Numbered from the stretch's first letter, positions 35,683 to 44,513 are shown. The stretch is 61,401 nt of DNA from JBGRQA01 sp041725895 (GCA_041725895.1 JBGRQA010000034.1:1-61401); one strand, 5' to 3'. Notes: generated by a model from the letters alone, not told the origin. Numbers and translations: made by a program.

Positions 35683-36027
35683 TTACATCAAATTCCCCAA
35701 GGGCCCCAGGTCTATATTCAGATCCTCGTCTTTCAAATTAAAGATTCCCTTTAATTCTTCCATTTTGTCTTCCAACTTCATCAGTGTCTCCCCCAGATGT
35801 TCTATTTCGGAATCGGTTAGGGAACCTCTCTCCAACCTCCGCATGGCTTGTTTTTCCATTAATTTCCTAAGCAGCTCTATGAGGGTTAGTACCAATTTGG
35901 CCAACCCAGAATCAACATTCTCCGGATTCGCATCAATTCGTGAAGTAACTTTATTCTCAATTTTTTCCATTTCGACGGCGAGGTCTTCCATGGAACCGGA
36001 ATTCAGAAGCACTTTATTTTCAGCCAT
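35683..36027 (-). CDS. gvpK: Gas vesicle protein GvpK
   Basis: Protein of 114 residues with the GvpK pattern: RIDANPENVDSGLAKLVLTL, then LIELLRKLMEKQAMRRLERG and the paired-helix end LTDSEIEHLGETLMKLEDKM. GvpK is an essential minor accessory protein in assembly. Neighbours are GvpF/L upstream (9 bp) and an unknown 89-residue gene downstream. Confidence 0.92.
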   Translation of the reverse strand: MAENKVLLNSGSMEDLAVEMEKIENKVTSRIDANPENVDSGLAKLVLTLIELLRKLMEKQAMRRLERGSLTDSEIEHLGETLMKLEDKMEELKGIFNLKDEDLNIDLGPLGNLM

Positions 36028-36036
36028 AAATCTGTA

Positions 36037-36795
36037 TCATTTCGCATTAATATCGGCAAAACTATAAGGGGGCCAAGGCCCGGTGAGCAGCAAATTGAGA
36101 TCATCGTGACGCTTATTGAAACTATCAATCTCATGTATAAATGCTTCCTTATATTTTTTATCCAAGAGGTAAACGGCATCAAGAATCAAGCTTTTGCTTA
36201 CCATTTTTTTTGATTTTACCAGAGGATTCAGGTGCTTCAATCTCTGACCAATTTCATCGATTAAGCTTTCGACATAATTCAGGAGTTTCTCTTCCTGTTT
36301 GTGTTCTTTTAACTTGTTTAACAAGTAATTAGTCTGAAGAGAGGTGCCTGACAAAATGCTTCTGGCTTCCATTTCCGTTGTTACGGAATCGGTTCTGACT
36401 TTTGAGTGATATCTGTTAGCATTCCAAAACACTTTCAGACAAAATTCATATTTTCGATTAACATTACTTAGGCATTGACAAAACTTTTCGTAGTGCTTCT
36501 CCAGCATTTCCTGTACGGCCTCTTTGGATTCAAAAAAAGTTCCGAATCGCATGGGTAACACACAATAATGCAAGGCCAATTCTTCGATTACCCCGGCAAA
36601 CTTAAGTGCAGAATTTTTATCCAGAGAAGAACCATTCCTTTCCATATCACTCACAATTGCAGATATTCTATTGTGCGATACGGCATAGGTATTTGCTTCA
36701 TTCAAGCCCTTAATTATTAAATTATGTGGTACTGGAGTGCTATTTTCCGGTTCATCTGAACATACAATCGCATAAACGCACTTGATTCTATCCAT
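36037..36795 (-). CDS. GvpF/GvpL family protein (copy 5 of 5)
   Basis: Protein of 252 residues. The GvpF/L pattern is CVYAIVCSDE at the start, ALHYCVLPMRFGTFFESKEAV near 90, and the closing GPWPPYSFADI. GvpF/L proteins coat or nucleate GvpA assembly. The family is present in five copies in this operon, here directly before gvpK. The internal part is clearly diverged from the other four. Confidence 0.9.
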   Translation of the reverse strand: MDRIKCVYAIVCSDEPENSTPVPHNLIIKGLNEANTYAVSHNRISAIVSDMERNGSSLDKNSALKFAGVIEELALHYCVLPMRFGTFFESKEAVQEMLEKHYEKFCQCLSNVNRKYEFCLKVFWNANRYHSKVRTDSVTTEMEARSILSGTSLQTNYLLNKLKEHKQEEKLLNYVESLIDEIGQRLKHLNPLVKSKKMVSKSLILDAVYLLDKKYKEAFIHEIDSFNKRHDDLNLLLTGPWPPYSFADINAK

Positions 36796-36809
36796 AACCT
36801 AATTGTTTT

Positions 36810-37025
36810 TTAAATTTTTATGTTTGAAGTTTTTATGGAGCTACAATGCATTTTCTCCATGGTTTCCACTGAGCTGATTAGTAAATTTAAACCAACATAT
36901 ACCAGGTCGATATCTGCAACTGAGATTACGATATCCCCCTTGATTACAACACCTTTTGTCAGAACCCTGTCCAGGATTTCCAACAAAGTGACATCTTTTG
37001 CTTTACATATTGCACTATCCTGCAT
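36810..37025 (-). CDS. GvpA/GvpJ-family small vesicle protein (GvpJ/S type)
   Basis: Protein of 71 residues with the GvpA fold: VTLLEILDRVLTKGVVIKGD then IVISVADIDLVYVGLNLLI and the helix SSVETMEKM. The extra N-terminus and the 'DIVISVADIDL' version rather than 'WVRVSLVGIEL' place it with GvpJ/GvpS minor proteins rather than the main rib protein. It overlaps the preceding GvpF/L gene by 11 bp. Confidence 0.88.
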   Translation of the reverse strand: MQDSAICKAKDVTLLEILDRVLTKGVVIKGDIVISVADIDLVYVGLNLLISSVETMEKMHCSSIKTSNIKI

Positions 37026-37815
37026 CTGAACCGTTTAAAGTGATGAAATTGAAAGGAGGCCAGGGGCCGGTGTATTCCAGGTCAAAACCCTCGGATTGGT
37101 ATTCCTCTTTGAGGGATTTGGCGATGTCTATAAATTCAGCCACTTTGTCGTTTTCAACCATAAAGGCAGCATTGAGAACCATTTCGCCTTCCCGCCCTGA
37201 AAGATCTTTAGACAAAGGTTTATTGATGGTATTCAATTGGCTTATAGCACTCAATCGATCAAAACATTTTTGACCGTGGGTTTGGCCAATTCTTTCTACT
37301 TCCTGTTCCACCAGCTCCTTTCTCTTCTTTTTTAGAAGGAAGGACCTCCCTGGAGAACTGTCATTGATTTGAACATCCAAATCCTGTACTTTTTCGCTCA
37401 GTTGGGCGATATGATCGCTTACGGTTTCGGGATAGCTAAAAACTTTAACAGACCATTCCTCGCGCCCTTTCACCTGGGCTAAACTCTCCTGAAGTGAAAC
37501 CGAGTAATCGTCAAGAAATTTGTTTAACGCATCAACGGAGGAAAACAGGGTTCCGAACTTACATGGGATTACGGGACTGTTTTCCATGATTAATCCAATA
37601 ACACGAATGTGCTCCCTAACTTGGGCTTCAACCCAGGCAAGATCTGAGAAATTCTTTTTTAAATTTTCTTCCGAATAATCATCTGTCGAAACAGACTTGA
37701 CAACTGCGTACCAGCCCTGACTCTGAATCACTTTCAACCCACTAAGATCCTCATGCTTTTCTATTTGAGGTGATTCTTCAGCAAAGCAGAACACGTATAC
37801 TAAATTCTCGCTCAT
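37015..37815 (-). CDS. GvpF/GvpL family protein (copy 4 of 5)
   Basis: Protein of 266 residues. Starts LVYVFCFAEESPQ, with NSPVIPCKFGTLFSSVDAL near 85 and the family ending EYTGPWPPFNFI. A charged helix in the middle (LLKKKRKELVEQEVERIGQT) is typical. Gene end overlaps the next GvpJ/S-type gene, so both are coupled. Confidence 0.9.
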   Translation of the reverse strand: MSENLVYVFCFAEESPQIEKHEDLSGLKVIQSQGWYAVVKSVSTDDYSEENLKKNFSDLAWVEAQVREHIRVIGLIMENSPVIPCKFGTLFSSVDALNKFLDDYSVSLQESLAQVKGREEWSVKVFSYPETVSDHIAQLSEKVQDLDVQINDSSPGRSFLLKKKRKELVEQEVERIGQTHGQKCFDRLSAISQLNTINKPLSKDLSGREGEMVLNAAFMVENDKVAEFIDIAKSLKEEYQSEGFDLEYTGPWPPFNFITLNGSDAG

Positions 37816-37915
37816 ATTAATCGCTTTTAACTGATTACAATTTACTTCTTGCCCCCAGGCTCCGGCTTATAATTTTTAGGGAGCTCAGAGAACTACAAAG
37901 GAAAATCTCACAACT

Positions 37916-38191
37916 CTATTGGTCAATACTATCCATCCGTTCATAACCGACCACTTCCAGATCCTTATCCAATTTTACTGAAAAGTAGACTCTGGTCTTC
38001 TTTGGAGGCATATTCATTGCTTTTAGAAAAGAATCATCCATATAGGCTTCCGCTTTGGCAAACCAATCCATATCCTCTTTTTCGAGTTTTATGACCCTAA
38101 TATCTTCTCCGTCTATACTTTCTTTAAGAAAGTTTATAACTACGTTTTGAGCTTTTGCTATTTTACTCACAGTTTTATTTTCCATGTTCAT
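37916..38191 (-). CDS. GvpO-like gas vesicle protein
   Basis: Protein of 91 residues. The pattern is helical start KIAKAQNVVINFLKESIDGE, a Trp-containing strand region (DMDWFAKAEAYM), a Pro-rich turn and the closing VYFSVKLDKDLEVVGYERM, which corresponds to the 'YEVxLDxDGxxxGYxR' ending of GvpO. GvpO is needed for vesicle formation in haloarchaea and Streptomyces. The match is by pattern only. Confidence 0.7.
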   Translation of the reverse strand: MNMENKTVSKIAKAQNVVINFLKESIDGEDIRVIKLEKEDMDWFAKAEAYMDDSFLKAMNMPPKKTRVYFSVKLDKDLEVVGYERMDSIDQ

Positions 38192-38246
38192 TTTCTTTAT
38201 TCTACTAATGGGTCTGATTCAAAACACCCCAATTTCTTAGATTATA

Positions 38247-38468
38247 TTAGTTTTTCGCAGGCATGGTTATGTGTTTCTCCGTCTTTAGATCTTTATTAAG
38301 CGATCTCATATCGTTGCCACAAGACGGACAGAATTTGTATTTGTACATAAAACGCCATTTCTCACCACATTCAGGACAGATAATATCCAGGGGTTGACCA
38401 CATTCCTTGCAAAACTTTTCGTTTGAGCTAGTTGTTTCTTTACATTTAGGGCATTTAAAAGCACTCAT
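38247..38468 (-). CDS. Double zinc-ribbon protein in gvp operon
   Basis: Protein of 73 residues with four CxxC pairs: CPKC and CKEC around the first ribbon, CPEC and CPSC around the second, separated by EKWRFMYKYKF. Such ribbons bind protein or nucleic acid. It lies between gvpG and gvpO and is translated in the operon, with a GGAGG ribosome site (complement seen at 38470-38478). It is not a standard Gvp protein. Confidence 0.75.
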   Translation of the reverse strand: MSAFKCPKCKETTSSNEKFCKECGQPLDIICPECGEKWRFMYKYKFCPSCGNDMRSLNKDLKTEKHITMPAKN

Positions 38469-38487
38469 ATTTTTCCTCCTGATTAGA

Positions 38488-38721
38488 TTATAACTGTTTC
38501 ATTTCTCTTATCTTTTCCAGCTGATCCAGTAGTTCATCTTCTCTACGATCGTATTCCTCTTCATCTATTTCATCCATTTCAAAACTCAATTGCAACGCCA
38601 TCAGTTTTTCCTTTATTTTGCCTTCATCAGATGTTTCTTTTTCAATTATCTCATTTATTTTCTTGCCAATAGCTACGACCCCCTTTAGTGGAGCCAACAG
38701 TATATCATCAATTAGGAACAT
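38488..38721 (-). CDS. gvpG: Gas vesicle protein GvpG
   Basis: Protein of 77 residues: FLIDDILLAPLKGVVAIGKK followed by a charged helix INEIIEKETSDEGKIKEKLM and EEEYDRREDELLDQLEKI. This matches GvpG, an accessory protein that interacts with GvpF/L in haloarchaea. It is 1 bp downstream of a GvpF/L gene. Confidence 0.92.
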   Translation of the reverse strand: MFLIDDILLAPLKGVVAIGKKINEIIEKETSDEGKIKEKLMALQLSFEMDEIDEEEYDRREDELLDQLEKIREMKQL

Positions 38722-38722
38722 T

Positions 38723-39487
38723 TTAATTTTCCTCCATGTTAATTACCAAATTAACAAAGTTATAGGGCGGCAACGACCCAACGTACTTTAATGTTACCAA
38801 CCAACCGTATTTGTCGTCCAATTCATTTACCACTTTATCGAACTCGGTCTCTTTGCGCTTGTCTACCAGAAAAGCACCATTCATAATCATTCTGTCCCCA
38901 TAATTTTCGTTAATCTTCACATCCTCAGAGAAAGGCCTCAGAATTTCAAGAATTTCGTTTTTTAACTGCTCTGTCTCATTTTGAAGGGCTGACTCTACCA
39001 TTTCCCCTATTCTCATTCTTTGAGCATGGGATTTTTCAGGCGGAATTGTTATCAGCTTATCTCGCAGCGTTCGGATGTCTGAATATTTTTCCAATATGTG
39101 ATTGAATATGACTTCCTCACGAGCGATTGCTTTTAATCCCAGCTCTTTCTTCCCTTCCATTTCAAGAAGTAAATTTTTAAACTTGTCGTAATCTTTTTCC
39201 AGAATTCTTTGAATCCCGGCATCATCATCCGTTTCCGAAACGGTAGAGAATCTTACAGGAAGAATGGTGAACCGTTCCATTACCTTCTCCAGCACTGTTT
39301 GATGAGCCAAAACATTTACCCTTCTGGCCCTGTACTCCTTTTTGGAAGAATTACTAACAACGGCACTTATATCATTGTAATTTACCGTGTAAACCATATC
39401 TCCCTGGTTTCCAATCCCAATTGATCCAAATTCTGTTGGAACCGAATTCAAAATAATACAGTAGATGTATTTGCCATTTTTAGTCAT
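38723..39487 (-). CDS. GvpF/GvpL family protein (copy 3 of 5)
   Basis: Protein of 254 residues using the ATG at 39487 (MTKNGKYIYCIILNSVPTEF); the frame is open 39 codons further upstream but that stretch overlaps the previous gene and lacks family features. Other marks are RFTILPVRFSTVSE near 85 and YVGSLPPYNFVNLVI at the end. The opening 'KYIYCI...FGSIGIG' is closely shared with copy 2 directly upstream, so these two are the most recent duplicates. Confidence 0.9.
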   Translation of the reverse strand: MTKNGKYIYCIILNSVPTEFGSIGIGNQGDMVYTVNYNDISAVVSNSSKKEYRARRVNVLAHQTVLEKVMERFTILPVRFSTVSETDDDAGIQRILEKDYDKFKNLLLEMEGKKELGLKAIAREEVIFNHILEKYSDIRTLRDKLITIPPEKSHAQRMRIGEMVESALQNETEQLKNEILEILRPFSEDVKINENYGDRMIMNGAFLVDKRKETEFDKVVNELDDKYGWLVTLKYVGSLPPYNFVNLVINMEEN

Positions 39488-39524
39488 TTCTTCAGATTTT
39501 AGTAAACATTGAATCAAGATTGTA

Positions 39525-40298
39525 TCACACTTCCCATTCTTCCGGGAACACCTGCAGATCAATAAAATTAAAGGCAGGCAAAGGACCGGTGCATTTAAAA
39601 TCAATTCTATTGGCAGATTTTAAAGCAATATCTTCCATTAAGAAATCGAATTCTTTTGCCCTTCCCTTATTGAGCAGAAAGGCCGTATTCATAAACATGG
39701 GATCTGAATTGATTGGATTATGTTTATATTCAAAAATGGTTCTTTTAAATTCATGAACAATTTCCTCCGCTTCCAATTCCTTTTTGTTTTCTAAAGCCTT
39801 TTGAACCAATAGCCCTGCCTCAACCATTTTTTCTTTTTTCCGCTTCTCATCTTCAAGAGCATTTACTTGTTTCCTTATCTCCTGAACAGAATGATCTTCC
39901 TGATCTATTTCCTGGAAAATCATATTTATATTTTTCCAGGTCCCCTTGATGTTTATTTCCACCTTGTTTTCAAAGGCACCAAGAAGTCGTTTAAACTCAA
40001 CAGCCCTTTTGCTAAGCAAATTCCTTATTTCATCAGCAGTAGAGGCTATTGTTCCAAATTTAACAGGTAGTACACTGTTGTATTCTTCCATTACTTTTTC
40101 CAGCACCTTTTGATGAGCAAGTATATTTTCCGGACTTACCACAAAACGACTTAAAGGATGATCGCTTACAACCATACAAAGCCCGTCACACCCAATAGTG
40201 TGTACCAGATTCTCCTCCTCTCCAATACCTATTGATCCAAAATAGCTATCTTGCTCCGATGCAACGATACAGTAAATGTATTTTCCGTCTTTTTCCAT
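39525..40298 (-). CDS. GvpF/GvpL family protein (copy 2 of 5)
   Basis: Protein of 257 residues: DGKYIYCIVASEQDSYFGSI at the start, SVLPVKFGTIAST near 80 and CTGPLPAFNFIDLQ at the end. The central region carries a coiled-coil-like helix (VNALEDEKRKKEKMVEAGLL). It begins 1 bp after the stop of the J-domain fusion protein. Confidence 0.9.
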   Translation of the reverse strand: MEKDGKYIYCIVASEQDSYFGSIGIGEEENLVHTIGCDGLCMVVSDHPLSRFVVSPENILAHQKVLEKVMEEYNSVLPVKFGTIASTADEIRNLLSKRAVEFKRLLGAFENKVEINIKGTWKNINMIFQEIDQEDHSVQEIRKQVNALEDEKRKKEKMVEAGLLVQKALENKKELEAEEIVHEFKRTIFEYKHNPINSDPMFMNTAFLLNKGRAKEFDFLMEDIALKSANRIDFKCTGPLPAFNFIDLQVFPEEWEV

Positions 40299-40299
40299 A

Positions 40300-41340
40300 C
40301 TATTCCTTAATTTTTACCAGCAACGAATTCTCCAATACTTTTTCCCTTTTAAAAAACAGTTGATCCTCTTGTGAGGATTGTCTTACCGCCACCGCATAAT
40401 CCAAAAGAGTTTGGTAGGCTTTATTTAACCGGTTAAAACTTAAGGTTGTTTTTTCCTCCGGATTAACATCTGGATGATTAATTTTCACCTTCCCATGGTA
40501 AGCCTGCTTTATTTCTTTCGAAGTTGCACATTCACTCAACCCCAACTCGTTTCGTGCCTCCTCCACTTGCTCAAACTTCAGCTCTTTGATTTCCAGAGTA
40601 TAAAAACTATAGCAAGGAAGCGGGCCAATATACTTAAAATTCATTTCGCCATTGAATGCTTCATCCAATTGTTCCAAAGTCGTGTCAAAGTCATCCAAAC
40701 GGGCTTTTTCCACCATGAATGCCGTATTGGTTACCATCTCATCATTCATTACCTCATGAGATTTATAATCAACTGTGAACGGCTGTAGGAAATTAAGAAT
40801 CGATTTGGCACATTTTTCCTTCTCTTCATCAATCTTATTCTTGACCATTAAGCCCAGTTTCAATTGATCAGCCTGTGTGACACTGCTTTTTTTACTTACT
40901 ATTTCTTCCTTCTGTTTTAAGATTTCAGGATCCTGTGAAATAGTTTGCAGTAGTTTCGGAAAATTCATCCAGCTACTCGTGATATCCACTTCAATCAAAT
41001 TTCTCGCTTTTTGAGCAATCTCATTGATTAGATCATAGCCTCTTTCAAGTATCACTTTTACTTCCTCTCTGCTGGCTGAGAATGTTCCCAGACGTAATGG
41101 AATGATTCCCGAAAACCCTATCTTCATTACATTTTCAATGGTTTTCTGATGATTTACCAGGAGTCTGGCCAGGGTTTTCTTATCCAGGCGTTTCATATCC
41201 ACCCGTTTCATTTCTGTTACAACGGCCGATACATTCCGATAAGGTATGGTATAAACCCCTATTTCTTCCAACTCTACGAATAAATCCGGAGCGAAATCAT
41301 TCTGAATAATACCGTAGATGTATAGATCTTTTTTTCTCAT
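40300..41340 (-). CDS. GvpF/GvpL protein fused to a DnaJ J-domain (copy 1 of 5)
   Basis: Protein of 346 residues. Residues 1-235 are a full GvpF/L unit (LYIYGIIQNDFAP, SGIIPLRLGTFSASREEV, closing IGPLPCYSF). After a short linker, residues about 258-315 form a J-domain: EARNELGLSECATSKEIKQA, YHGKVKINHPDVNPEE with the HPD triad near residue 288, and LSFNRLNKAYQTLLDY. The HPD loop is what stimulates DnaK/Hsp70. The fusion implies that this GvpF/L brings Hsp70 to GvpA assembly sites. Its neighbour upstream is a CDC48-like ATPase. Confidence 0.9.
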   Translation of the reverse strand: MRKKDLYIYGIIQNDFAPDLFVELEEIGVYTIPYRNVSAVVTEMKRVDMKRLDKKTLARLLVNHQKTIENVMKIGFSGIIPLRLGTFSASREEVKVILERGYDLINEIAQKARNLIEVDITSSWMNFPKLLQTISQDPEILKQKEEIVSKKSSVTQADQLKLGLMVKNKIDEEKEKCAKSILNFLQPFTVDYKSHEVMNDEMVTNTAFMVEKARLDDFDTTLEQLDEAFNGEMNFKYIGPLPCYSFYTLEIKELKFEQVEEARNELGLSECATSKEIKQAYHGKVKINHPDVNPEEKTTLSFNRLNKAYQTLLDYAVAVRQSSQEDQLFFKREKVLENSLLVKIKE

Positions 41341-41348
41341 TTTATGTG

Positions 41349-43508
41349 TTACTTTTTTATCCCGTTTTGTTTTTTCACCAACTGAATTACCTCTTGAAAA
41401 TATTCTTCAGTTATGACTATATTTTCATTTTCCTCCTGTCCAGTAGCATTCAATTTTTCAATCTGCTCGCGAATTGCTAACAAAGAAGCCTTTCGACAGA
41501 TAAATTCAATGTCAGCACCTACCATACCTTCGGTCTCTTTGGCAAGTTCCTGTATTTGCACACCGTCCGCCACTGGTTTATTGCGCATGTGGATTTCAAA
41601 GATCTTTTCCCTGGTTTTTTCGTCGGGTGCCGACAACTCAAACATCTGATCGAACCGACCACTCCGCAACAGTGCGGGATCGATCAAATCAATCCGGTTG
41701 GTTGCAGCCAGCACAACGACTCCCTTCAAGTCTTCAATGCCATCCATTTCGGTAAGAAACTGACTAATTACTCTTTCCGTAACGTTAGATCCCGATCCGT
41801 CACCACTTCTGCGTGGGACGATACTATCTATCTCATCCAAAAAAAGAATTGTAGGAGCGGCCTGTTTGGCTTTCTTAAAAAGCTCTCTTACTCCCTTTTC
41901 AGATTCCCCAACAAACCGGCTCATTACCTGTGGCCCTTTTACTGAGATAAAATTGACCCCGCTTTCATTGGCTACCGCTTTTGCCAGATAAGTTTTCCCG
42001 GTTCCTGGCTTCCCGTAAAGAATAATTCCTTTGGGAGGGACTGTATTCACTTTCTTAAACAGATCAGAGTATTTTATGGGCCACTCTACGGCCTCTTTCA
42101 AGGCTTCCTTTATTTCGGTTAAACCACCTACGTCATTCCATTTAACATCAGGCACTTCTACAAAAACCTCCCGTATGGCCGAAGGCTCCACCTCTTTCAT
42201 TGCATCGTAGAAGTTATCCATGGAGACTTCCAGACTCATCAAAGACTCATAGGGAATGTCAGCCATTTCAAAATCGATGATCGGCAGCAATTTTCGTAAT
42301 GCCGTCATGGCCGCTTCGCGCACCAGGGCTTCCAAATCTGCTCCAACAAAGCCATGGGTAATCTCTGCAAGTTTTTCAAGGCTTACATCCTCTGCAAGCG
42401 GAATTCCTCTTGTGTGGATTTCCAGAATGTCTAAACGTCCGTTTTTATCGGGTATAGAAACGGATATCTCCCGGTCGAAACGCCCGGGTCTCCGCAGTGC
42501 CGGATCAATTGTATTGGGAATATTGGTGGCTCCGATTACAATGACTTTTCCGCGCGATTCCAAGCCATCCATAAGGGACAATAGTTGTGCAACCACACGT
42601 TTTTCGACTTGTTTCTCTCCTCCAATTTCCTCTCTCTTGGGGGCAATGGCATCAATCTCATCAATAAAAATGATTGCAGGAGCATTTTTTTGGGCATTTT
42701 CGAACACCTTTCTTAGCCGCTCCTCACTTTCCCCGTAAAATTTCCCCATGATCTCAGGCCCCGAAATATGCGTAAAATAGGCATCTGTTTCATTGGCTAC
42801 TGCCCGAACTGTAAGCGTTTTTCCGGTTCCCGGAGGACCATACAGGAATACTCCTTTGGGAGGATCAATTCCCAAACGGTCAAAAACCTCAGGATATTTC
42901 AGGGGAAGCTCAATCATTTCCCTTATGCGTTGCAATTGGTCTGACAATCCTCCAATGTCCTCGTACGACACTTTAGTGGTACGTTTTTCTCCGGAACTAA
43001 CTGATTCCATACGAACTTCCGTATGGGTATCAATCATTACAATACCAGCAGGGGAAGTGCTGGTAATTAAGTAATCCACAGCCCGGGAACCAAAAAGAGT
43101 GGCTCTTACTTTGTCTCCTTTTACTACAGGAATTCCATCAATCAAGGTTCCGATATACCTTGTATCCGTTGTTTTATGGTGGGAGCCGGATACCGTAAGG
43201 GGCTGCAAACTTATTTTAATTGCCTTTCTACAGCCATTCTTGTAGATTTTTACCTTTTCATCAATTCCAGCTTTGGCATTTTCCCTTGTGATTCCATCAA
43301 CCTGGATAATTCCCCGATTTCTCTCCTCTTGATAACAGGGCATTACCCTGGCCGGTGTTTTTCGTTTCCCTTCAATGGTTACAACATCACCCAATTCGAG
43401 TCCCAAAATCTTAATATCTTTGGGATCCATTCTGGCAATTGCCCGCCCCACATCCTTGGATAAAGCTTCTTTTACCTTCAGATTAATATTTTCGGTATTT
43501 GTGTCCAT
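41349..43508 (-). CDS. CDC48/VAT-like double AAA+ ATPase
   Basis: Protein of 719 residues with the archaeal VAT/CDC48 layout. An N domain of about 180 residues (VKEALSKDVGRAIARMDPKD, then VMPCYQEERNRGIIQVDG) is followed by D1 (GPPGTGKTLTVRAVA, IIFIDEIDAIAPKREE, RRPGRFDREI) and D2 (GKPGTGKTYLAKAVA, ILFLDEIDSIVPRR, LLRSGRFDQMF). Both Walker motifs and arginine fingers are intact. It unfolds or extracts proteins using ATP. In bacteria such proteins are uncommon, but CDC48-like genes are reported within some gas-vesicle clusters. Here it lies 8 bp before the J-domain fusion gene. Confidence 0.93.
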   Translation of the reverse strand: MDTNTENINLKVKEALSKDVGRAIARMDPKDIKILGLELGDVVTIEGKRKTPARVMPCYQEERNRGIIQVDGITRENAKAGIDEKVKIYKNGCRKAIKISLQPLTVSGSHHKTTDTRYIGTLIDGIPVVKGDKVRATLFGSRAVDYLITSTSPAGIVMIDTHTEVRMESVSSGEKRTTKVSYEDIGGLSDQLQRIREMIELPLKYPEVFDRLGIDPPKGVFLYGPPGTGKTLTVRAVANETDAYFTHISGPEIMGKFYGESEERLRKVFENAQKNAPAIIFIDEIDAIAPKREEIGGEKQVEKRVVAQLLSLMDGLESRGKVIVIGATNIPNTIDPALRRPGRFDREISVSIPDKNGRLDILEIHTRGIPLAEDVSLEKLAEITHGFVGADLEALVREAAMTALRKLLPIIDFEMADIPYESLMSLEVSMDNFYDAMKEVEPSAIREVFVEVPDVKWNDVGGLTEIKEALKEAVEWPIKYSDLFKKVNTVPPKGIILYGKPGTGKTYLAKAVANESGVNFISVKGPQVMSRFVGESEKGVRELFKKAKQAAPTILFLDEIDSIVPRRSGDGSGSNVTERVISQFLTEMDGIEDLKGVVVLAATNRIDLIDPALLRSGRFDQMFELSAPDEKTREKIFEIHMRNKPVADGVQIQELAKETEGMVGADIEFICRKASLLAIREQIEKLNATGQEENENIVITEEYFQEVIQLVKKQNGIKK

Positions 43509-43574
43509 TGTTCTAGTTCTATTTTTAACCTGTGATCTTTTTCATTACTGCTTTTCAAAGCACGAAAGTCCTTA

Positions 43575-44510
43575 CTAATTGATGATAAAACTCTTTAGGG
43601 TACTCAAACGGTCAATTCCTTTCACTTCTCCGGGCAGCTTTGAAACATAGGTTATTGTTCTGCCTTTGTGTTCTTTTTCAATCTGTTCCAAATATTTACT
43701 TTGATCTGATTTTTTTTCGCGACAGAAATTGCATCCTTCCGAATGGTAGATATTGTTAACGACCAATTGCTTTATGGGAATATTGTATTTTCCCAATTCT
43801 GCAATCATTCGGTTGGTCTCCATTACGGACATAGATTCAGGAATACATACCGGAATAAACTGACTCTTTTGGGGATCACGAAGCAACTTCTCAACCCCTG
43901 TAACAGTTCTTTTTAGCTTGAGAAGCAAATCATCTGTTTCATCAGGAGAATAACTGCCTGAGAAGCTGTCCACCATATACCGGTATTTCCATCTCATCTT
44001 AGCGGCTGTTTTAATCCAGTTATTCAGAAGATGGGGTGAAGTTATTAATCGCATTGCGTGTCCCGTTGGTGCAGTATCAACAATGTATTTGTCAAACCGC
44101 CCCTCCTTAACAAAATCAACAATTGATTTGAAACTCATAACTTCATCGATACCCGGAATGGGTAGGGATAGCAGATCACCAATATCTTCTTCATCCAAAT
44201 TCGTTGAAGAATCGAACCATCTCTTCAACTCCCCCTGGTTCTCCGCCTTAAATTCCTCATATACTTTTTGGGCATTGATCTCAATCGCTGATAGATTGGG
44301 TATTCCATATACAGGAGTGATTTGGTTACCTATCGATTGATCCAGGCAATCGGATAAAGAATGGGCCGGATCTGTTGATAGAACAAGAGTTTTATAATCT
44401 TTTGCCAGAAACAGGGCAGAAGCAAGGGCGCAACAGGTTTTTCCTACGCCTCCCTTGCCTCCAAACAGAATCATTTGTAATTCCTTATTTTGCAGCCCGG
44501 TTAACGACAT
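43575..44510 (-). CDS. ArsA/Get3-like ATPase of the gvp operon
   Basis: Protein of 311 residues with the deviant P-loop MILFGGKGGVGKTCCALASA, switch regions STDPAHSLSDCL and VDTAPTGHAMRLI, and a CxxC (CNFCREK) near residue 260 corresponding to the zinc dimer site of Get3/TRC40. No arsenic genes are near. Get3 proteins shield hydrophobic membrane segments, so a role in handling hydrophobic GvpA before assembly is an attractive inference. It starts 3 bp after the Hsp20-like gene. Confidence 0.9.
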   Translation of the reverse strand: MSLTGLQNKELQMILFGGKGGVGKTCCALASALFLAKDYKTLVLSTDPAHSLSDCLDQSIGNQITPVYGIPNLSAIEINAQKVYEEFKAENQGELKRWFDSSTNLDEEDIGDLLSLPIPGIDEVMSFKSIVDFVKEGRFDKYIVDTAPTGHAMRLITSPHLLNNWIKTAAKMRWKYRYMVDSFSGSYSPDETDDLLLKLKRTVTGVEKLLRDPQKSQFIPVCIPESMSVMETNRMIAELGKYNIPIKQLVVNNIYHSEGCNFCREKKSDQSKYLEQIEKEHKGRTITYVSKLPGEVKGIDRLSTLKSFIIN

Positions 44511-44513
44511 ATT

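Noticed and set aside
36810..37025. Second major GvpA rib protein
   Set aside because: The N-terminal extension and the central DIVISVADIDL version point to a GvpJ/S-type minor protein.
39488..39604. Upstream extension of GvpF/L copy 3
   Set aside because: The added 39 residues overlap the preceding gene and the family-typical start KYIYCI follows the ATG at 39487.
43575..44510. Arsenite efflux ATPase ArsA
   Set aside because: No arsB, arsD or arsR nearby and the gene is embedded in the gvp operon.
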